Source: Streptomyces profundus (GTDB taxonomy: Bacteria; Actinomycetota; Actinomycetes; Streptomycetales; Streptomycetaceae). Taken from it: DNA of 64,000 nucleotides. The stretch is taken from contig NZ_CP082362.1 of the NCBI RefSeq assembly GCF_020740535.1, positions 310,001 to 374,000 of the forward strand, in the 5' to 3' direction. A model generated the notes under the pieces. That model ran no database searches and was not told where the DNA came from. It worked only from the letters and a program-made list of their open reading frames with translations. The position numbers and the translations under genes are program-made. Positions 25,570 to 36,472 of the stretch are shown piece after piece. The first letter of the stretch is position 1, and every line of letters begins with the position of its first letter.

Positions 25570-26707
25570 GCTGGCCCTCCATCAGGGAGACGAAGCGGTC
25601 GAACAGGTAGGACGCGTCGTGCGGACCGGCCGCCGCCTCCGGGTGGTACTGGACGCTGAACGCGGGCCGGTCCAGCAGGCGCAGGCCCTCCACCACGTCG
25701 TCGTTGAGGCAGACATGGGAGACCTCGGCGCGGCCGAAGGGCGTCCGGGTCGGGGCGCCCAGCGGGGCGTCGACGGCGAAGCCGTGGTTGTGCGCGGTGA
25801 CCTCGACCTTGCCGGTGGCGAGGTCCTTGACGGGCTGGTTGATGCCCCGGTGCCCGTACTTGAGCTTGAACGTGTCGAAGCCGAGGGCCCGGCCGAAGAT
25901 CTGGTTGCCCAGGCAGATCCCGAAGAGCGGGGTGCCACGGTCCAGCACGCCGCGCATCAGCGCGACCGGGTGGTCGGCGGTGCCGGGGTCGCCAGGACCG
26001 TTGGAGAAGAACACCCCGTCGGGGTCGGCGGCGTAGACACCGTCCAGGTCGGCGCCCGCAGGCAGCACATGGACCTCGATGCCGCGCTCGGCCATCCGGT
26101 GCGGTGTCATCCCCTTGATGCCCAGGTCGACGGCGGCGACGGTGAACCGCTTGGGGCCGACGGCCGGCACCACATAGCGTTCCTCCGTGGCGACCTCGTC
26201 GAAGAGGTGCGCGCCGACCATCGGCGGCGCGGCGCGCACCAGGGCCAGCCGCGCCTCCCGGCTCTCGGCGAGCGCGGGGCCGGAGAAGATCCCGCAGCGC
26301 ATGGCGCCGCGCTCCCGCAGATGGCGGGTGAGGGCGCGGGTGTCGACGCCGCTGATCCCGACGACGCCCTGCGCGAGCAGCTCGTCCTCCAGGCCGCGCC
26401 GGGAGCGCCAGTTGGACGGGGTGCGGGCGGGGTCGCGCACCACATAGCCGGCGACCCAGACGCGACGGGACTCCTGGTCCTCGTCGTTGACACCGGTGTT
26501 GCCGATGTGCGGCGCGGTCATCACCACGATCTGGCGGTGGTACGAGGGGTCGGTGAGGGTCTCCTGGTAGCCGGTCATGCCGGTGGAGAAGACCGCCTCG
26601 CCGTGGGTCTCGCCCACCGCGCCGTAGGCGCGGCCGGTGAAGAACCGGCCGTCCTCCAGGACGAGTTCGGCGGGCCCGGGGGCGCCGGGCCGGGGGGTGG
26701 CGCTCAT
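25562..26707 (-). CDS. carA: Carbamoyl phosphate synthase, small (glutaminase) subunit
   Basis: 381 residues. N-terminal CarA-specific domain ([20 protein letters not shown]) and C-terminal class-I glutamine amidotransferase. The nucleophile is in [15 protein letters not shown] (Cys near 262), with HNHGFAVD and the His/Glu of [19 protein letters not shown] completing the triad. ATG at 26707 overlaps the preceding membrane-protein gene by 4 nt. Confidence 0.97.
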
Positions 26708-27330
26708 CGGACGCGCTCCGTTTCGGTTCGTTGGGAGGACCGGGCGTCGTCGGCCGGCTGCTCGGGACGGTGGTGGCCGAGGGCGTCCACCCAGGCCGCG
26801 TGCTCGGCGGCCCGGTCGGAGCGGAAGCCGGAGTCGAGGACGCGGTCGCCGTGGCGCCAGGTGATCACCAGCAGCCCGCCCTCGGTGAGGACCTTGCCGG
26901 CGATGCCCTTGTCCAGGCGGGCGCCCAGGACGCGGTCGGCCGGGATCAGGAAGTCCTGGGCGCCGGGCCGCAGCACCCGCACGCCGTGCTCGGTGAGGGC
27001 GACATCGGCCCTGCTGCGCGTGCCCAGACCGTGCGCGACGATCCGGTCCAGCCACTGGCCGGCCGTCGTCGAGCCGTGGTACCGGCCGGTGAAGGCCAGC
27101 CGCGGTGTGCCGTCGGCCGCTGGCGGCTCGGGCAGCGCCGGGAGGTCCCCCTGGAGCGTGGCGCGCCACTTCCAGCCCTCCCGCATCAGCCAGTAGACCA
27201 GCGCGACCAGCAGCAGCAGGCCGATCACCCAGCCGATGCGCTCGGCCAGGTCGGTCACCGGCTGGGAGCGGCGCTCCAACTCCTCGGCGTCCTCGGCGAG
27301 GACGACCAGCGCGGAGACGGGGGGACTCAT
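26704..27330 (-). CDS. Membrane-anchored PH-like domain protein inside the pyr operon
   Basis: 208 residues. One transmembrane helix near residues 32-50 ([18 protein letters not shown]), preceded by a short acidic segment, then a cytoplasmic beta-rich domain ([23 protein letters not shown] to [19 protein letters not shown]) like the PH-type domains found in actinobacterial hypotheticals. It overlaps both pyrC and carA by 4 nt, so it is translated as part of the operon. Its function is unknown; the fixed place between pyrC and carA is known to me from other Streptomyces genomes. Confidence 0.82.
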   Translation of the reverse strand: MSPPVSALVVLAEDAEELERRSQPVTDLAERIGWVIGLLLLVALVYWLMREGWKWRATLQGDLPALPEPPAADGTPRLAFTGRYHGSTTAGQWLDRIVAHGLGTRSRADVALTEHGVRVLRPGAQDFLIPADRVLGARLDKGIAGKVLTEGGLLVITWRHGDRVLDSGFRSDRAAEHAAWVDALGHHRPEQPADDARSSQRTETERVR

Positions 27331-28622
27331 ACCAGGGCCCCGTTCCGCAGGGTCGGCCGGCCGCGCAGCCAGGTGTCGGTGACCCGGCCCGGCAGCTCGC
27401 GCCCCCGGTAGGGGGTGTTGCGGCTGCGCGAGACGAAGCCCGCCGGGTCCACCTCGGCGCGGTGCGTGGGGTCGAGCAGGGTGAGGTTGGCCGGCTCGCC
27501 CGGGGCGATGGGCCGGCCGTGGCCGGTCAGGCGGCCGATGGCGGCGGGGCGCGTGGACATCCGGTCGGCGACCTGGGCCCAGTCCAGCAGACCGGTGTCG
27601 ACCATGGTGTGCTGCACCACGGAGAGCGCGGTCTCCAGGCCGATCATCCCCATGGCCGCCGCGCCCCACTCGCAGTCCTTGTCCTCGTGGGGGTGCGGGG
27701 CGTGATCGGTGGCCACACAGTCGATGGTGCCGTCGGCCAGCGCCTCGCGCAGCGCCAGCACGTCGCGTTCGGTGCGCAGCGGCGGGTTGACCTTGTAGAC
27801 CGGGTCGTAGGAGCGCACCAGCTCGTCGGTGAGCAGCAGATGGTGCGGGGTGACCTCGGCGGTGACCCGCCAGCCCTTGGACTTGGCCCAGCGGACCAGC
27901 TCGACGGAGCCCGCGGTGCTCAGATGGCAGATGTGTACCCGGGAGCCGACGTGCGCGGCCAGCAGCACGTCGCGGGCGATGATCGACTCCTCGGCGACGG
28001 CCGGCCAGCCGGCCAGGCCCAGCTCGGCGGAGACCACGCCCTCGTTCATCTGGGCGCCCTCGGTGAGCCGGGGCTCCTGGGCGTGCTGGGCGATCACCCC
28101 GTCGAACGCCTTCACGTACTCCAGCGCGCGGCGCATGATCACCGCGTCGTCGACGCACTTGCCGTCGTCGGAGAAGACCACCACGCCGGCGGCCGACTCG
28201 TGCATCGCGCCCAACTCGGCCAGCTTGCTGCCCCCGAGCCCGACGGTGACCGCGCCGACCGGCTGCACGTCGCAGTAGCCGGACTCGCGGCCGAGCCGCC
28301 ACACCTGCTCGACCACGCCGGCGGTGTCGGCGACGGGGAAGGTGTTGGCCATGGCGTGCACGGCGGTGAAGCCGCCGGCCGCCGCCGCCCTGGTGCCGGT
28401 GCGGACCGTCTCGGAGTCCTCGCGTCCCGGCTCCCGCAGATGGGTGTGCAGATCGACCAGCCCCGGCAGCAGCACCCGGCCAGCCGCCTCCACGACGGTG
28501 GCGCCCTCGGTGGGGAGGCCGGCGCCGATCTCGGCGATCGTCCCGCCCTCGATCAGCACGTCCCCCGGGGCTCCGCCGAGCACTCCGGCACCTCGGATCA
28601 GCGTCCGCTCGCTCTGGCTCAT
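27327..28622 (-). CDS. pyrC: Dihydroorotase
   Basis: 431 residues, amidohydrolase fold (class I). The metal site begins with [20 protein letters not shown] and further ligands lie in [26 protein letters not shown] and [14 protein letters not shown]. It cyclises carbamoyl aspartate to dihydroorotate. ATG at 28622 overlaps pyrB by 4 nt. Confidence 0.97.
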   Translation of the reverse strand: MSQSERTLIRGAGVLGGAPGDVLIEGGTIAEIGAGLPTEGATVVEAAGRVLLPGLVDLHTHLREPGREDSETVRTGTRAAAAGGFTAVHAMANTFPVADTAGVVEQVWRLGRESGYCDVQPVGAVTVGLGGSKLAELGAMHESAAGVVVFSDDGKCVDDAVIMRRALEYVKAFDGVIAQHAQEPRLTEGAQMNEGVVSAELGLAGWPAVAEESIIARDVLLAAHVGSRVHICHLSTAGSVELVRWAKSKGWRVTAEVTPHHLLLTDELVRSYDPVYKVNPPLRTERDVLALREALADGTIDCVATDHAPHPHEDKDCEWGAAAMGMIGLETALSVVQHTMVDTGLLDWAQVADRMSTRPAAIGRLTGHGRPIAPGEPANLTLLDPTHRAEVDPAGFVSRSRNTPYRGRELPGRVTDTWLRGRPTLRNGALV

Positions 28623-29635
28623 GCTCGTTTCCCTTGTGTCGCTTCGTCGAGTCCGGTGGCCGGCTGTCCTGTGGTGGTGTCGGAGCGCGGGCCCGCGCTC
28701 TCGGCGCCGCCGAGCAGCAGGTAGAGCACCGCCATCCGCACGCTCACGCCGCCCGAGACCTGTTCGACGGCGGTGCAGCGCGGCGAGTCGGCGACCTCGG
28801 CGGTGATCTCCATGCCCCGGTTCATCGGTCCCGGGTGCATCACGATGGCGTGCCCCGGCATCCGCGCCATCCGGTCCGCGTCCAGCCCGTAGCGCCGGGC
28901 GTACTCCCGCTCGGTCGGGAAGTAGGCGGCGTTCATCCGCTCCCGCTGGACCCGCAGCGTCATCACCGCGTCCGAGTCGGGCAGCACCGGATCGAGGGCG
29001 TAGGACACCTCGCAGGGCCAGGCGTCGACGCCCACCGGCAGCAGGGTCGGCGGGGCGACCACCGTGACCTGGGCGCCCAGCGTGGTGAGGAGCCGCACGT
29101 TGGACCGGGCGACCCGGCTGTGCAGGATGTCGCCGACGATGGTGACGCGGCGGCCGGTGAGGTCGGTGCCCAGCGCGCCACCGGCCAGCCGGCGGCGCAG
29201 CGCGAACGCGTCCAGCAGCGCCTGGGTGGGGTGCTCGTGGGTGCCGTCCCCCGCGTTGACGACCGCGCCGCCGATCCAGCCCGAGGTGGCCAGCCGGTGC
29301 GGGGCGCCCGAGTCGGGATGGCGGATCACCACGGCGTCGGCGCCCATCGCCTCCAGGGTGAGCGCGGTGTCCTTGAGCGACTCCCCCTTGGAGACCGATG
29401 AGCCCTTGGCCGAGAAGTTGATCACATCGGCGGAGAGCCGCTTGGCCGCGGCCTCGAAGGAGATCCGGGTGCGGGTCGAGTCCTCGAAGAAGAGGTTGAC
29501 CACGGTGCGACCGCGCAGCGTGGGGAGTTTCTTGATCGGCCGGCCGGCGACGCGGGAGAGTTCCTCGGCGGTGTCGAGGATCAGCACGGCGTCGTCACGG
29601 GTGAGGTCGGCGGCCGAGATGAGGTGGTGCTTCAT
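28619..29635 (-). CDS. pyrB: Aspartate carbamoyltransferase, catalytic subunit
   Basis: 338 residues. The carbamoyl phosphate-binding motif is [19 protein letters not shown] near residue 50, the aspartate-binding region is [15 protein letters not shown], and [16 protein letters not shown] is present. No pyrI regulatory subunit is nearby. The ATG at 29635 has GGAAGG six bases upstream. A 252-bp GC-rich leader separates it from pyrR. Confidence 0.97.
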   Translation of the reverse strand: MKHHLISAADLTRDDAVLILDTAEELSRVAGRPIKKLPTLRGRTVVNLFFEDSTRTRISFEAAAKRLSADVINFSAKGSSVSKGESLKDTALTLEAMGADAVVIRHPDSGAPHRLATSGWIGGAVVNAGDGTHEHPTQALLDAFALRRRLAGGALGTDLTGRRVTIVGDILHSRVARSNVRLLTTLGAQVTVVAPPTLLPVGVDAWPCEVSYALDPVLPDSDAVMTLRVQRERMNAAYFPTEREYARRYGLDADRMARMPGHAIVMHPGPMNRGMEITAEVADSPRCTAVEQVSGGVSVRMAVLYLLLGGAESAGPRSDTTTGQPATGLDEATQGKRA

Positions 29636-29887
29636 CAAGTGCCTTCCGTAGGCAAGGAAGTGTGCTGGTGAGCGGGGCGCGCTGGCGCTCCGCGTGCGGA
29701 AGGTCGGGGCGGATCAGCCCGCGGCTCCCCCGGCCTGGCGGCTGGGAGGCGCCCCCGGGGGTCCCCAGGACGAGGACGGAGGGGGCACTCGGGTGATCCG
29801 GGGGCGCGGCGGGCGGGCGCGCCTGGCGGCGCCTTCCGGGCGGCGCCCGGGGGCGTCGCGGGCCCGGTGGGGCTTTCCGGCCACGGG
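29636..29887 (-). other. GC-rich spacer between pyrR and pyrB
   Basis: 252 bp without a gene, containing several overlapping GC-rich inverted repeats, among them GGCGCCGCC facing GGCGCCTTCC around 29825-29850 and GGGGGCGCC near 29750. It may hold a terminator or processing sites that tune pyrB against pyrR, but no copy of the PyrR-binding motif seen upstream of pyrR was found here. Confidence 0.5.
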
Positions 29888-30511
29888 CTAGCGCTCCGCG
29901 TCCGGTCGTGGGGCGCGCGTGCCGAGCAGCACGCCGTCGCGGCCGTCCTCCTCGGTCAGCCGGACCTTGACGGTCTCCCGGAGCGAGGTGGGGATGTTCT
30001 TGCCGACGTAGTCGGCGCGGATCGGCAGCTCGCGGTGCCCGCGGTCCACCAGGACCGCGAGCTGCACCGCCCGGGGGCGGCCGATATCGCCCAGCGCGTC
30101 CAGGGCGGCCCTGATCGTGCGGCCGGAGAAGAGCACGTCGTCCACCAGGACGACCAGCCGGCCGTCGATCCCCTCGCCGGGGATCTCCGTGCGGCCCAGC
30201 GCGCGGGCCGGGCGAAGCCGCAGGTCGTCGCGGTACATGGTGATGTCGAGTGAGCCGACGGGGGTGGCGTGGCCGGTGATCTCACGCAGCTTGGCCGCCA
30301 GCCGGCTGGCCAGGAAGACTCCTCGGGTGGGAATCCCCAGCAGCACCACGTCGTCGGCGCCCTTGGCGCGCTCGACGATCTCGTGCGCGATGCGGGTCAA
30401 CACCCGCGCGATGTCCGGCGCCTCAAGCACGGAGCGATCCCCGGCCGAGCGGTCGCCGTGGCTCTCGCCACCGCTGTCACTGTCGATGTCGCTGTCCATA
30501 CGGCTGTCCAT
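29888..30511 (-). CDS. pyrR: Pyrimidine operon regulator / uracil phosphoribosyltransferase PyrR
   Basis: 207 residues. Type-I phosphoribosyltransferase fold: [24 protein letters not shown] and the PRPP-binding [19 protein letters not shown]. The first 20 residues are an aspartate/serine-rich tail ([14 protein letters not shown]) not needed for the core. PyrR binds a hairpin in pyr mRNA when UMP is high. The ATG at 30511 has a strong AAGGAGGT ten bases upstream that is part of such a hairpin (30522-30560). Confidence 0.95.
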   Translation of the reverse strand: MDSRMDSDIDSDSGGESHGDRSAGDRSVLEAPDIARVLTRIAHEIVERAKGADDVVLLGIPTRGVFLASRLAAKLREITGHATPVGSLDITMYRDDLRLRPARALGRTEIPGEGIDGRLVVLVDDVLFSGRTIRAALDALGDIGRPRAVQLAVLVDRGHRELPIRADYVGKNIPTSLRETVKVRLTEEDGRDGVLLGTRAPRPDAER

Positions 30512-30521
30512 ACGAACGTGG

Positions 30522-30560
30522 ACCTCCTTCCCCGCCTCACGGGACGGGCCTTAAAGGATG
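30522..30560 (-). promoter_or_regulatory. PyrR-binding leader RNA masking the pyrR ribosome binding site
   Basis: On the minus strand the RNA reads CATCCTTTAAGGCCCG, the loop TCCCGTGAGG, then CGGGGAAGGAGGTC. Inner stem CCCG/CGGG and outer stem TCCTT/AAGGA surround the loop. CCTTTAA followed by a TCCCGTGAGG-type loop and AAGG is the pattern of the PyrR element of actinobacteria as I recall it. The outer stem pairs with the Shine-Dalgarno AAGGAGG, so PyrR-UMP binding should block translation initiation. Confidence 0.8.
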
Positions 30561-30643
30561 TCGGGTGGAACGCTCTGGACCCTATCAGGGTGATTTGCGT
30601 GCCTCGCATCGCCCCAGGTCAGAAAGAACTCCTCGGTCTCGGC

Positions 30644-30672
30644 TTGACGAGAGATATCACGCTGCGTAACCT
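30644..30672 (+). promoter_or_regulatory. bldD promoter
   Basis: TTGACG (30644-30649), a 17-bp spacer, TAACCT (30667-30672), a near-consensus vegetative promoter. The bldD ATG follows at 30708 with GGGGAG upstream. Confidence 0.8.
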
Positions 30673-30686
30673 CACAGTGAGTTACG
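30665..30686. promoter_or_regulatory. Inverted repeat over the bldD -10, likely BldD autoregulatory operator
   Basis: CGTAAC, ten bases, GTTACG, with TCACAGTGA at the centre. The site covers the -10 hexamer and transcription start. BldD is known to repress its own gene through AGTGA/TCAC-type half-sites, which are present here. Confidence 0.75.
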
Positions 30687-30707
30687 AAAAGCCGTCCGGG
30701 GAGACAC

Positions 30708-31208
30708 ATGTCCAGCGAATACGCCAAACAGCTTGGAGCCAAGCTTCGAGCCATCCGCACCCAGCAGGGTCTGTCGCTTCACGGGGTCGAGGAGAAGTCC
30801 CAGGGCCGATGGAAGGCCGTGGTGGTCGGTTCCTACGAGCGCGGCGACCGTGCCGTGACCGTGCAGCGCCTCGCGGAGCTGGCGGAGTTCTACGGAGTGC
30901 CGGTGCAGGAGCTGCTGCCGGGCTCGACGCCCGGTGGTGCCGCCGAGCCGCCGCCGAAGCTGGTTCTCGATCTGGAGCGCCTGGCCAACGTGCCCAGCGA
31001 CAAGGCGGGGCCGCTCCAGCGCTACACCGCCACCATCCAGAGCCAGCGCGGCGACTACAACGGCAAGGTGCTCTCGATCCGCCAGGACGATCTGCGCACC
31101 CTCGCCGTGATCTACGACCAGTCCCCTTCGGTGCTGACCGAGCAGCTGATCAGCTGGGGTGTGCTGGGCGCTGACGCGCGCCGCGCGGTGCAGGCCGAAG
31201 AGGGCTGA
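30708..31208 (+). CDS. bldD: BldD, c-di-GMP-responsive master repressor of development
   Basis: 166 residues. N-terminal XRE-type HTH (about 8-64; LGAKLRAIRTQQGLSLHGVEE, then GSYERGDRAVTVQRLAELAEF) and a C-terminal domain that dimerises through a tetrameric cyclic di-GMP cage. The ligand signature is intact: Arg114-Gly-Asp116, eight residues, then Arg125-Gln-Asp-Asp128. BldD keeps sporulation genes off during vegetative growth. It is divergent from pyrR and followed by a bidirectional hairpin. Confidence 0.98.
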   Translation: MSSEYAKQLGAKLRAIRTQQGLSLHGVEEKSQGRWKAVVVGSYERGDRAVTVQRLAELAEFYGVPVQELLPGSTPGGAAEPPPKLVLDLERLANVPSDKAGPLQRYTATIQSQRGDYNGKVLSIRQDDLRTLAVIYDQSPSVLTEQLISWGVLGADARRAVQAEEG

Positions 31209-31227
31209 TCCGACAGCGCTCCGACAG

Positions 31228-31276
31228 CACGGGGGCGGGTCCTGGCCCCTCGTCAGGGTCAGGACCCGCCCCCGTG
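31228..31276. terminator. Bidirectional terminator between bldD and nusB
   Basis: A perfect 17-bp inverted repeat (CACGGGGGCGGGTCCTG and its complement) with a 15-nt interior that can extend the stem by four further pairs. It serves the convergent 3' ends of bldD and nusB. Confidence 0.88.
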
Positions 31277-31316
31277 TGCGGATCTCACGCGTGCCGGGAG
31301 GCGCGCTCGGACGGCC

Positions 31317-31742
31317 TCAGCGGCGCAAGGTCGGCTTGAGGTCCTTCAGGCGCCCGAGCAGGCCGTTCACAAAGCTCGGGGACTCCTCCGTGGAGAACTC
31401 CCGCGCCAGCTGGACGGCCTCGTCCAGCACCACGGCGTCGGGCGTCTCGTCCTCCCAGATCAGCTCGAAGGCGCAGAGCCTCAGGATGTTGCGGTCGACC
31501 ACCGGCATGCGGTCCAGCGGCCAGCCCACGGTGTACTGGGCGAGCAGCTCGTCGATCCGCTCGGCGTGCTCCGCGTAGCCCTCGACCAGGCGCCTGCTGA
31601 ACTCGCTGACCGGCGGCTGCCGTTCGTCGGTCCCGGCGAGTCGCTGCCAGTCGGCGAGGACCTCGGTGGGCTTCGCCGCGCGCTGGTCGGCCTCGAAGAG
31701 GATCTGGAGGGCTCGTTTGCGCGCCTTGCTGCGGGCAGCCAC
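31317..31742 (-). CDS. nusB: Transcription antitermination factor NusB
   Basis: 141 residues. All-helical NusB fold: KARKRALQILFEADQRA at the N-terminus, DRMPVVDRNILRLCAFEL in the middle and AVQLAREFSTEESPSFVNGLLGRL at the C-terminus. With NusE it binds boxA of rRNA transcripts. GTG start at 31742, two bases after the efp stop, so it is coupled to efp. Confidence 0.96.
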   Translation of the reverse strand: MAARSKARKRALQILFEADQRAAKPTEVLADWQRLAGTDERQPPVSEFSRRLVEGYAEHAERIDELLAQYTVGWPLDRMPVVDRNILRLCAFELIWEDETPDAVVLDEAVQLAREFSTEESPSFVNGLLGRLKDLKPTLRR

Positions 31743-31744
31743 GG

Positions 31745-32311
31745 TTAGTTGTTCACCCGGCCAAGGTATTCGCCGGAGCGGGTGTCGACCTTGATCTTCT
31801 CACCGGTGGTGATGAAGAGCGGCACGCCGATCTCGTAGCCGGTCTCCAGCCGGGCCGGCTTGGTGCCGCCCGTGGAGCGGTCGCCCTGCACACCGGGCTC
31901 GGTGTACTCGATCACCAGCTCGACGGCGGCCGGCAGCTCCACGAAGAGCGGGCTCTCCTCGTAGATGGCGACCGTGCAGTCCTGGCCCTCCAGCAGGTAG
32001 TTCGCCGCGTCGCCCACCGTCTCGGGGTTGATCGGCAGCTGGTCGTAGGTCGCGGTGTCCATGAAGACGAAGTCCGCGCCGTCCTTGTAGGAGAACTGCA
32101 TCCCCCGGCGGTCGACCGTGGCCGTCTCGACCTTGGTACCGGCGTTGAACGTCTTGTCCACCACCTTGCCGGAGAGCACATTCTTGAGCTTGGTGCGCAC
32201 AAAGGCGCCGCCCTTGCCGGGCTTGACGTGCTGGAACTCGACTACGGACCACAGCTGGCCGCCGTCGAGCTTGAGCACGATGCCGTTCTTGAGGTCGTTC
32301 GTGGTGGCCAC
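31745..32311 (-). CDS. efp: Elongation factor P
   Basis: 188 residues, three OB-like domains. N-terminal [20 protein letters not shown] and the tip loop [17 protein letters not shown] with the functional lysine; C-terminal signature [24 protein letters not shown]. It rescues ribosomes at polyproline. No modifying enzyme (EpmA, EarP) is in the window, in line with the PGKG loop of actinobacteria that works unmodified. GTG start at 32311. Confidence 0.97.
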   Translation of the reverse strand: MATTNDLKNGIVLKLDGGQLWSVVEFQHVKPGKGGAFVRTKLKNVLSGKVVDKTFNAGTKVETATVDRRGMQFSYKDGADFVFMDTATYDQLPINPETVGDAANYLLEGQDCTVAIYEESPLFVELPAAVELVIEYTEPGVQGDRSTGGTKPARLETGYEIGVPLFITTGEKIKVDTRSGEYLGRVNN

Positions 32312-32380
32312 GGTCGTGGATTCTCCTGAGGCTGCCGCAGTGGACGGACCCGAAGCCCCCGGGCCCGGCCCCGGCTGGGG

Positions 32381-33487
32381 CTACAGCGCCAGAAGCTCCT
32401 TGGTCGTGATGGTGAGTAGCTCGGGCCCGCCGTCCGCCGACGGGCGGACGACGAGTGTGTCGTCGATCCGGACACCGCCCCGGCCTGGAAGATGTACCCC
32501 CGGCTCGACGGTGACCGGCACACAAGCGCCCAGTCTACCCATGGCGGCGGGGCCCATCCGAGGGTCCTCCCCCATTTCCAGTCCCACCCCGTGCCCGGTG
32601 ACGGGCCCCAGCGCCTTCCCATGGCCGGCCGCGGTCAGCACCTCGCGCGCCGCGCGGTCGACGGCCCGGCACTCGGCGTCGGGCGCCAGCGTCTCCCTGG
32701 CCGCCCGCTGGGCGGCGAAGACCACGTCGTACAGCTCGATCTGCCAGTCCGCCGGGCTGGTGCCGATCACGAACGTGCGCCCGATCCGGCAGCGGTAGCC
32801 GCGGAAGCGGGCGCCGAGACGCACGGTGAGGAAGTCCCCCTCCTCCACCCTGCGGTCCGTCGGCCGGTGCCCCGCGAGCCCCGAGTGGCTGCCGGTGGCC
32901 ACGGAGGTGGGGAAGGCCGGGCCGTCCGCGCCGTGGTCCACCAGGCGGCGCTCCAGCTCCAGCGCCAGATGCCGCTCGGTGCGGCCCACCAGGATGGACT
33001 CCAGCAGCTCGCCGAGCGCCCGGTCGGTGATCTCCGCGGCCACCCGCAGCGCGGCGATCTCGTCCTCGTCCTTGACCACCCGCTGGCCCTCCACCGCCCG
33101 GCCCAGGTCGGTCAGCCGCACGGCGGGCGCGGCAGCCGTGAGCGCGCGGTGCCTGGCCACCGTGAGGTGGTGCTCCTCCAGCGCGATCTCCTCCGCCCCC
33201 TCCTCGACGGCCAGGGCGACGGCGGCCTCCACCGGGTCGGCCTCGCCGTCCAGGGCGACGATCCTGGGGCCGCCGAACTCCCCCAACGGACCCGCGGGGC
33301 TCTGGGCCGGGTCCCAGTGGCCGAGCAGCACATCACCACCCGAGTGGCGCACCAGCAGTGCGGCCCCCGCGGGGGCCGCACCGGCCAGATAGCGAACATT
33401 GGCAGGGCCTGAGACGACGGCCACGCCGTTCACGGGGGAACAGCGGGCGCGCAGCCAGGACCGTCGAGCCGCGTGAACCTCGGACAT
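32381..33487 (-). CDS. M24 (aminopeptidase P-like) family protein with degenerate metal site
   Basis: 368 residues with a creatinase-like N-terminal domain and a pita-bread C-terminal domain. The usual metal-binding DxGA...GYxSDxTRT is replaced by FLTVRLGARFRGYRCRIGRT: both aspartates are absent (Arg in each place). The later GHGVGLEMGE histidine and VEPGVHLP glutamate remain, while the last ligand is Asp (GVRIDDTLVV). It is probably not a conventional dimetal peptidase, despite annotation as Xaa-Pro peptidase in many genomes. It lies upstream of efp on the same strand, about 70 bp away. Confidence 0.85.
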   Translation of the reverse strand: MSEVHAARRSWLRARCSPVNGVAVVSGPANVRYLAGAAPAGAALLVRHSGGDVLLGHWDPAQSPAGPLGEFGGPRIVALDGEADPVEAAVALAVEEGAEEIALEEHHLTVARHRALTAAAPAVRLTDLGRAVEGQRVVKDEDEIAALRVAAEITDRALGELLESILVGRTERHLALELERRLVDHGADGPAFPTSVATGSHSGLAGHRPTDRRVEEGDFLTVRLGARFRGYRCRIGRTFVIGTSPADWQIELYDVVFAAQRAARETLAPDAECRAVDRAAREVLTAAGHGKALGPVTGHGVGLEMGEDPRMGPAAMGRLGACVPVTVEPGVHLPGRGGVRIDDTLVVRPSADGGPELLTITTKELLAL

Positions 33488-33548
33488 GCGTCGAGCCTAC
33501 GCACGGCGGGCGGGCACGGCCGGCTGAACACGTCCTAACGAGCGCGCG

Positions 33549-34241
33549 TCACCACTGCGGTGGGCTGGTCAGACTGCGGCTGACGGCGTCGTCCAGCATC
33601 CGCGCCGTGGACGCCACATCGTGCCGGGAGTTGTCGATGATGGGCAGCCCCGAGCCGTACCAGCCGGCCATGCGGCCGTGGATGGTGGCGACCTCCTCGT
33701 CCGACAGCCGCCTGGTGCCGCTGCGCTCGGCGTTGCGCTCCAGCACCACGTCGAGGCCCGGCAGCAGCACCACCGGGATCAGGCCGGGGCCCACATGGCG
33801 CTTCCAGCCGCCCAACCCGACCGCCGGCCGGTCGGGGAAGACCGCGTCGTCCAGGATGCAGGAGATCCCGTTGGCCAGGAAGTTCCGCGCGGCGAACCCG
33901 CAGGTGCGGCGGGCCAGCCGGTACTGGGCCTCGGAACGGTCGTCCCAGCCGCGGCGCGGGTCGGCGAAGCCGGCGCGCACCCACTCCCTGACGTCGTCCA
34001 GGCTGATGTGCGCGGTCGGCACCTGGCGCCGCTGCGCCCAGTACCGCGCGACCGTGGTCTTGCCGGCTCCGGCCGGCCCGATCAACAGCACGGCCACGCC
34101 CGCGTGATGGGCGTCCGGCATGGCCGTCCCCGGAGCCGGGGCGGGCGCCGGCACCATCTGTCCCGGCGGCAGTTGGACATACCCGGTGCCGCCGTCGAGC
34201 GGCACGGGTGGCGGTGTGGGCATCCCACCAGCTTGTCGCAT
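33549..34241 (-). CDS. P-loop ATPase/kinase of unknown function (AAA_33-like)
   Basis: 230 residues from an ATG at 34241 (a start at 34223 is equally possible). A proline-rich N-terminus (about 45 residues) precedes the Walker A GPAGAGKTTVARYWA, LDDVREW and a C-terminal ERNAERSGTRRLSDEEVATIHGRM, which looks like a small-molecule or nucleotide kinase fold. No substrate can be named. It is followed by the peptidase-like gene on the same strand and preceded by the aro operon. Confidence 0.78.
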   Translation of the reverse strand: MRQAGGMPTPPPVPLDGGTGYVQLPPGQMVPAPAPAPGTAMPDAHHAGVAVLLIGPAGAGKTTVARYWAQRRQVPTAHISLDDVREWVRAGFADPRRGWDDRSEAQYRLARRTCGFAARNFLANGISCILDDAVFPDRPAVGLGGWKRHVGPGLIPVVLLPGLDVVLERNAERSGTRRLSDEEVATIHGRMAGWYGSGLPIIDNSRHDVASTARMLDDAVSRSLTSPPQW

Positions 34242-34383
34242 CCGCTCCCCACTCCGTCTTCTCCCCGGCACGGCCGACCGGCTCGTGCGCACCCTTCCGC
34301 TGGGACAACGGTACCGTTCGCCCACCCCGCTCCGGGAGGCGGCGGTCGGCGAGCGGACCGTCGCGCCCCGGCAGCGCGGCCCC

Positions 34384-34844
34384 TCAGGAGGTCGGTTCCT
34401 CGGCCAGCGAGCGCAGCGCCAGCAGATAGGACCCGATGCCGAACCCGGCGACCGTCCCGCTGGCCACCTGCGCGATGACCGAGGTGTGCCGGAACTCCTC
34501 GCGCTGGTACGGGTTGGAGATGTGCACCTCGATGAGCGGAGCGGTGCGCTGCGCCGCCGCGTCCCGCATCCCGTAGGAGTAGTGGGTGAACGCGCCCGGG
34601 TTGATCACCACGGGCAGCCGTTCGTCCGCCGCCTCGTGCAGCCAACGGATCATCTCGCCCTCGTCGTTGGTCTCCCGCACCTCGACGGCCAGGCCCAACT
34701 CGGCGCCCAGCGCGCGGCATCGGGCCACCAGACCGGCGTAGGAGGTGCTGCCGTAGACATCGGGCTCACGGGAGCCGAGACGCCCCAGGTTGGGCCCGTT
34801 GAGCACCAGCACGCGGCGTACCTCCGCGCTCCGCTCCGCGCCCA

Positions 34845-34845
<1 letters not shown>
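34384..34845 (-). CDS. aroQ: 3-dehydroquinate dehydratase, type II
   Basis: 153 residues. Type-II signatures: [21 protein letters not shown] with the catalytic tyrosine, [18 protein letters not shown] and [18 protein letters not shown]. Third step of the shikimate pathway. The ATG at 34845 shares one base with the aroB stop, so it is translationally coupled. Confidence 0.96.

Positions 34846-36468
<1,623 letters not shown>

Positions 36469-36472
<4 letters not shown>

Noticed and set aside
30041..30521. Biosynthetic or defence gene cluster around the NB-ARC protein or pyr operon
   Set aside because: All neighbours are identifiable housekeeping genes; no effector, nuclease, or synthase gene accompanies them.
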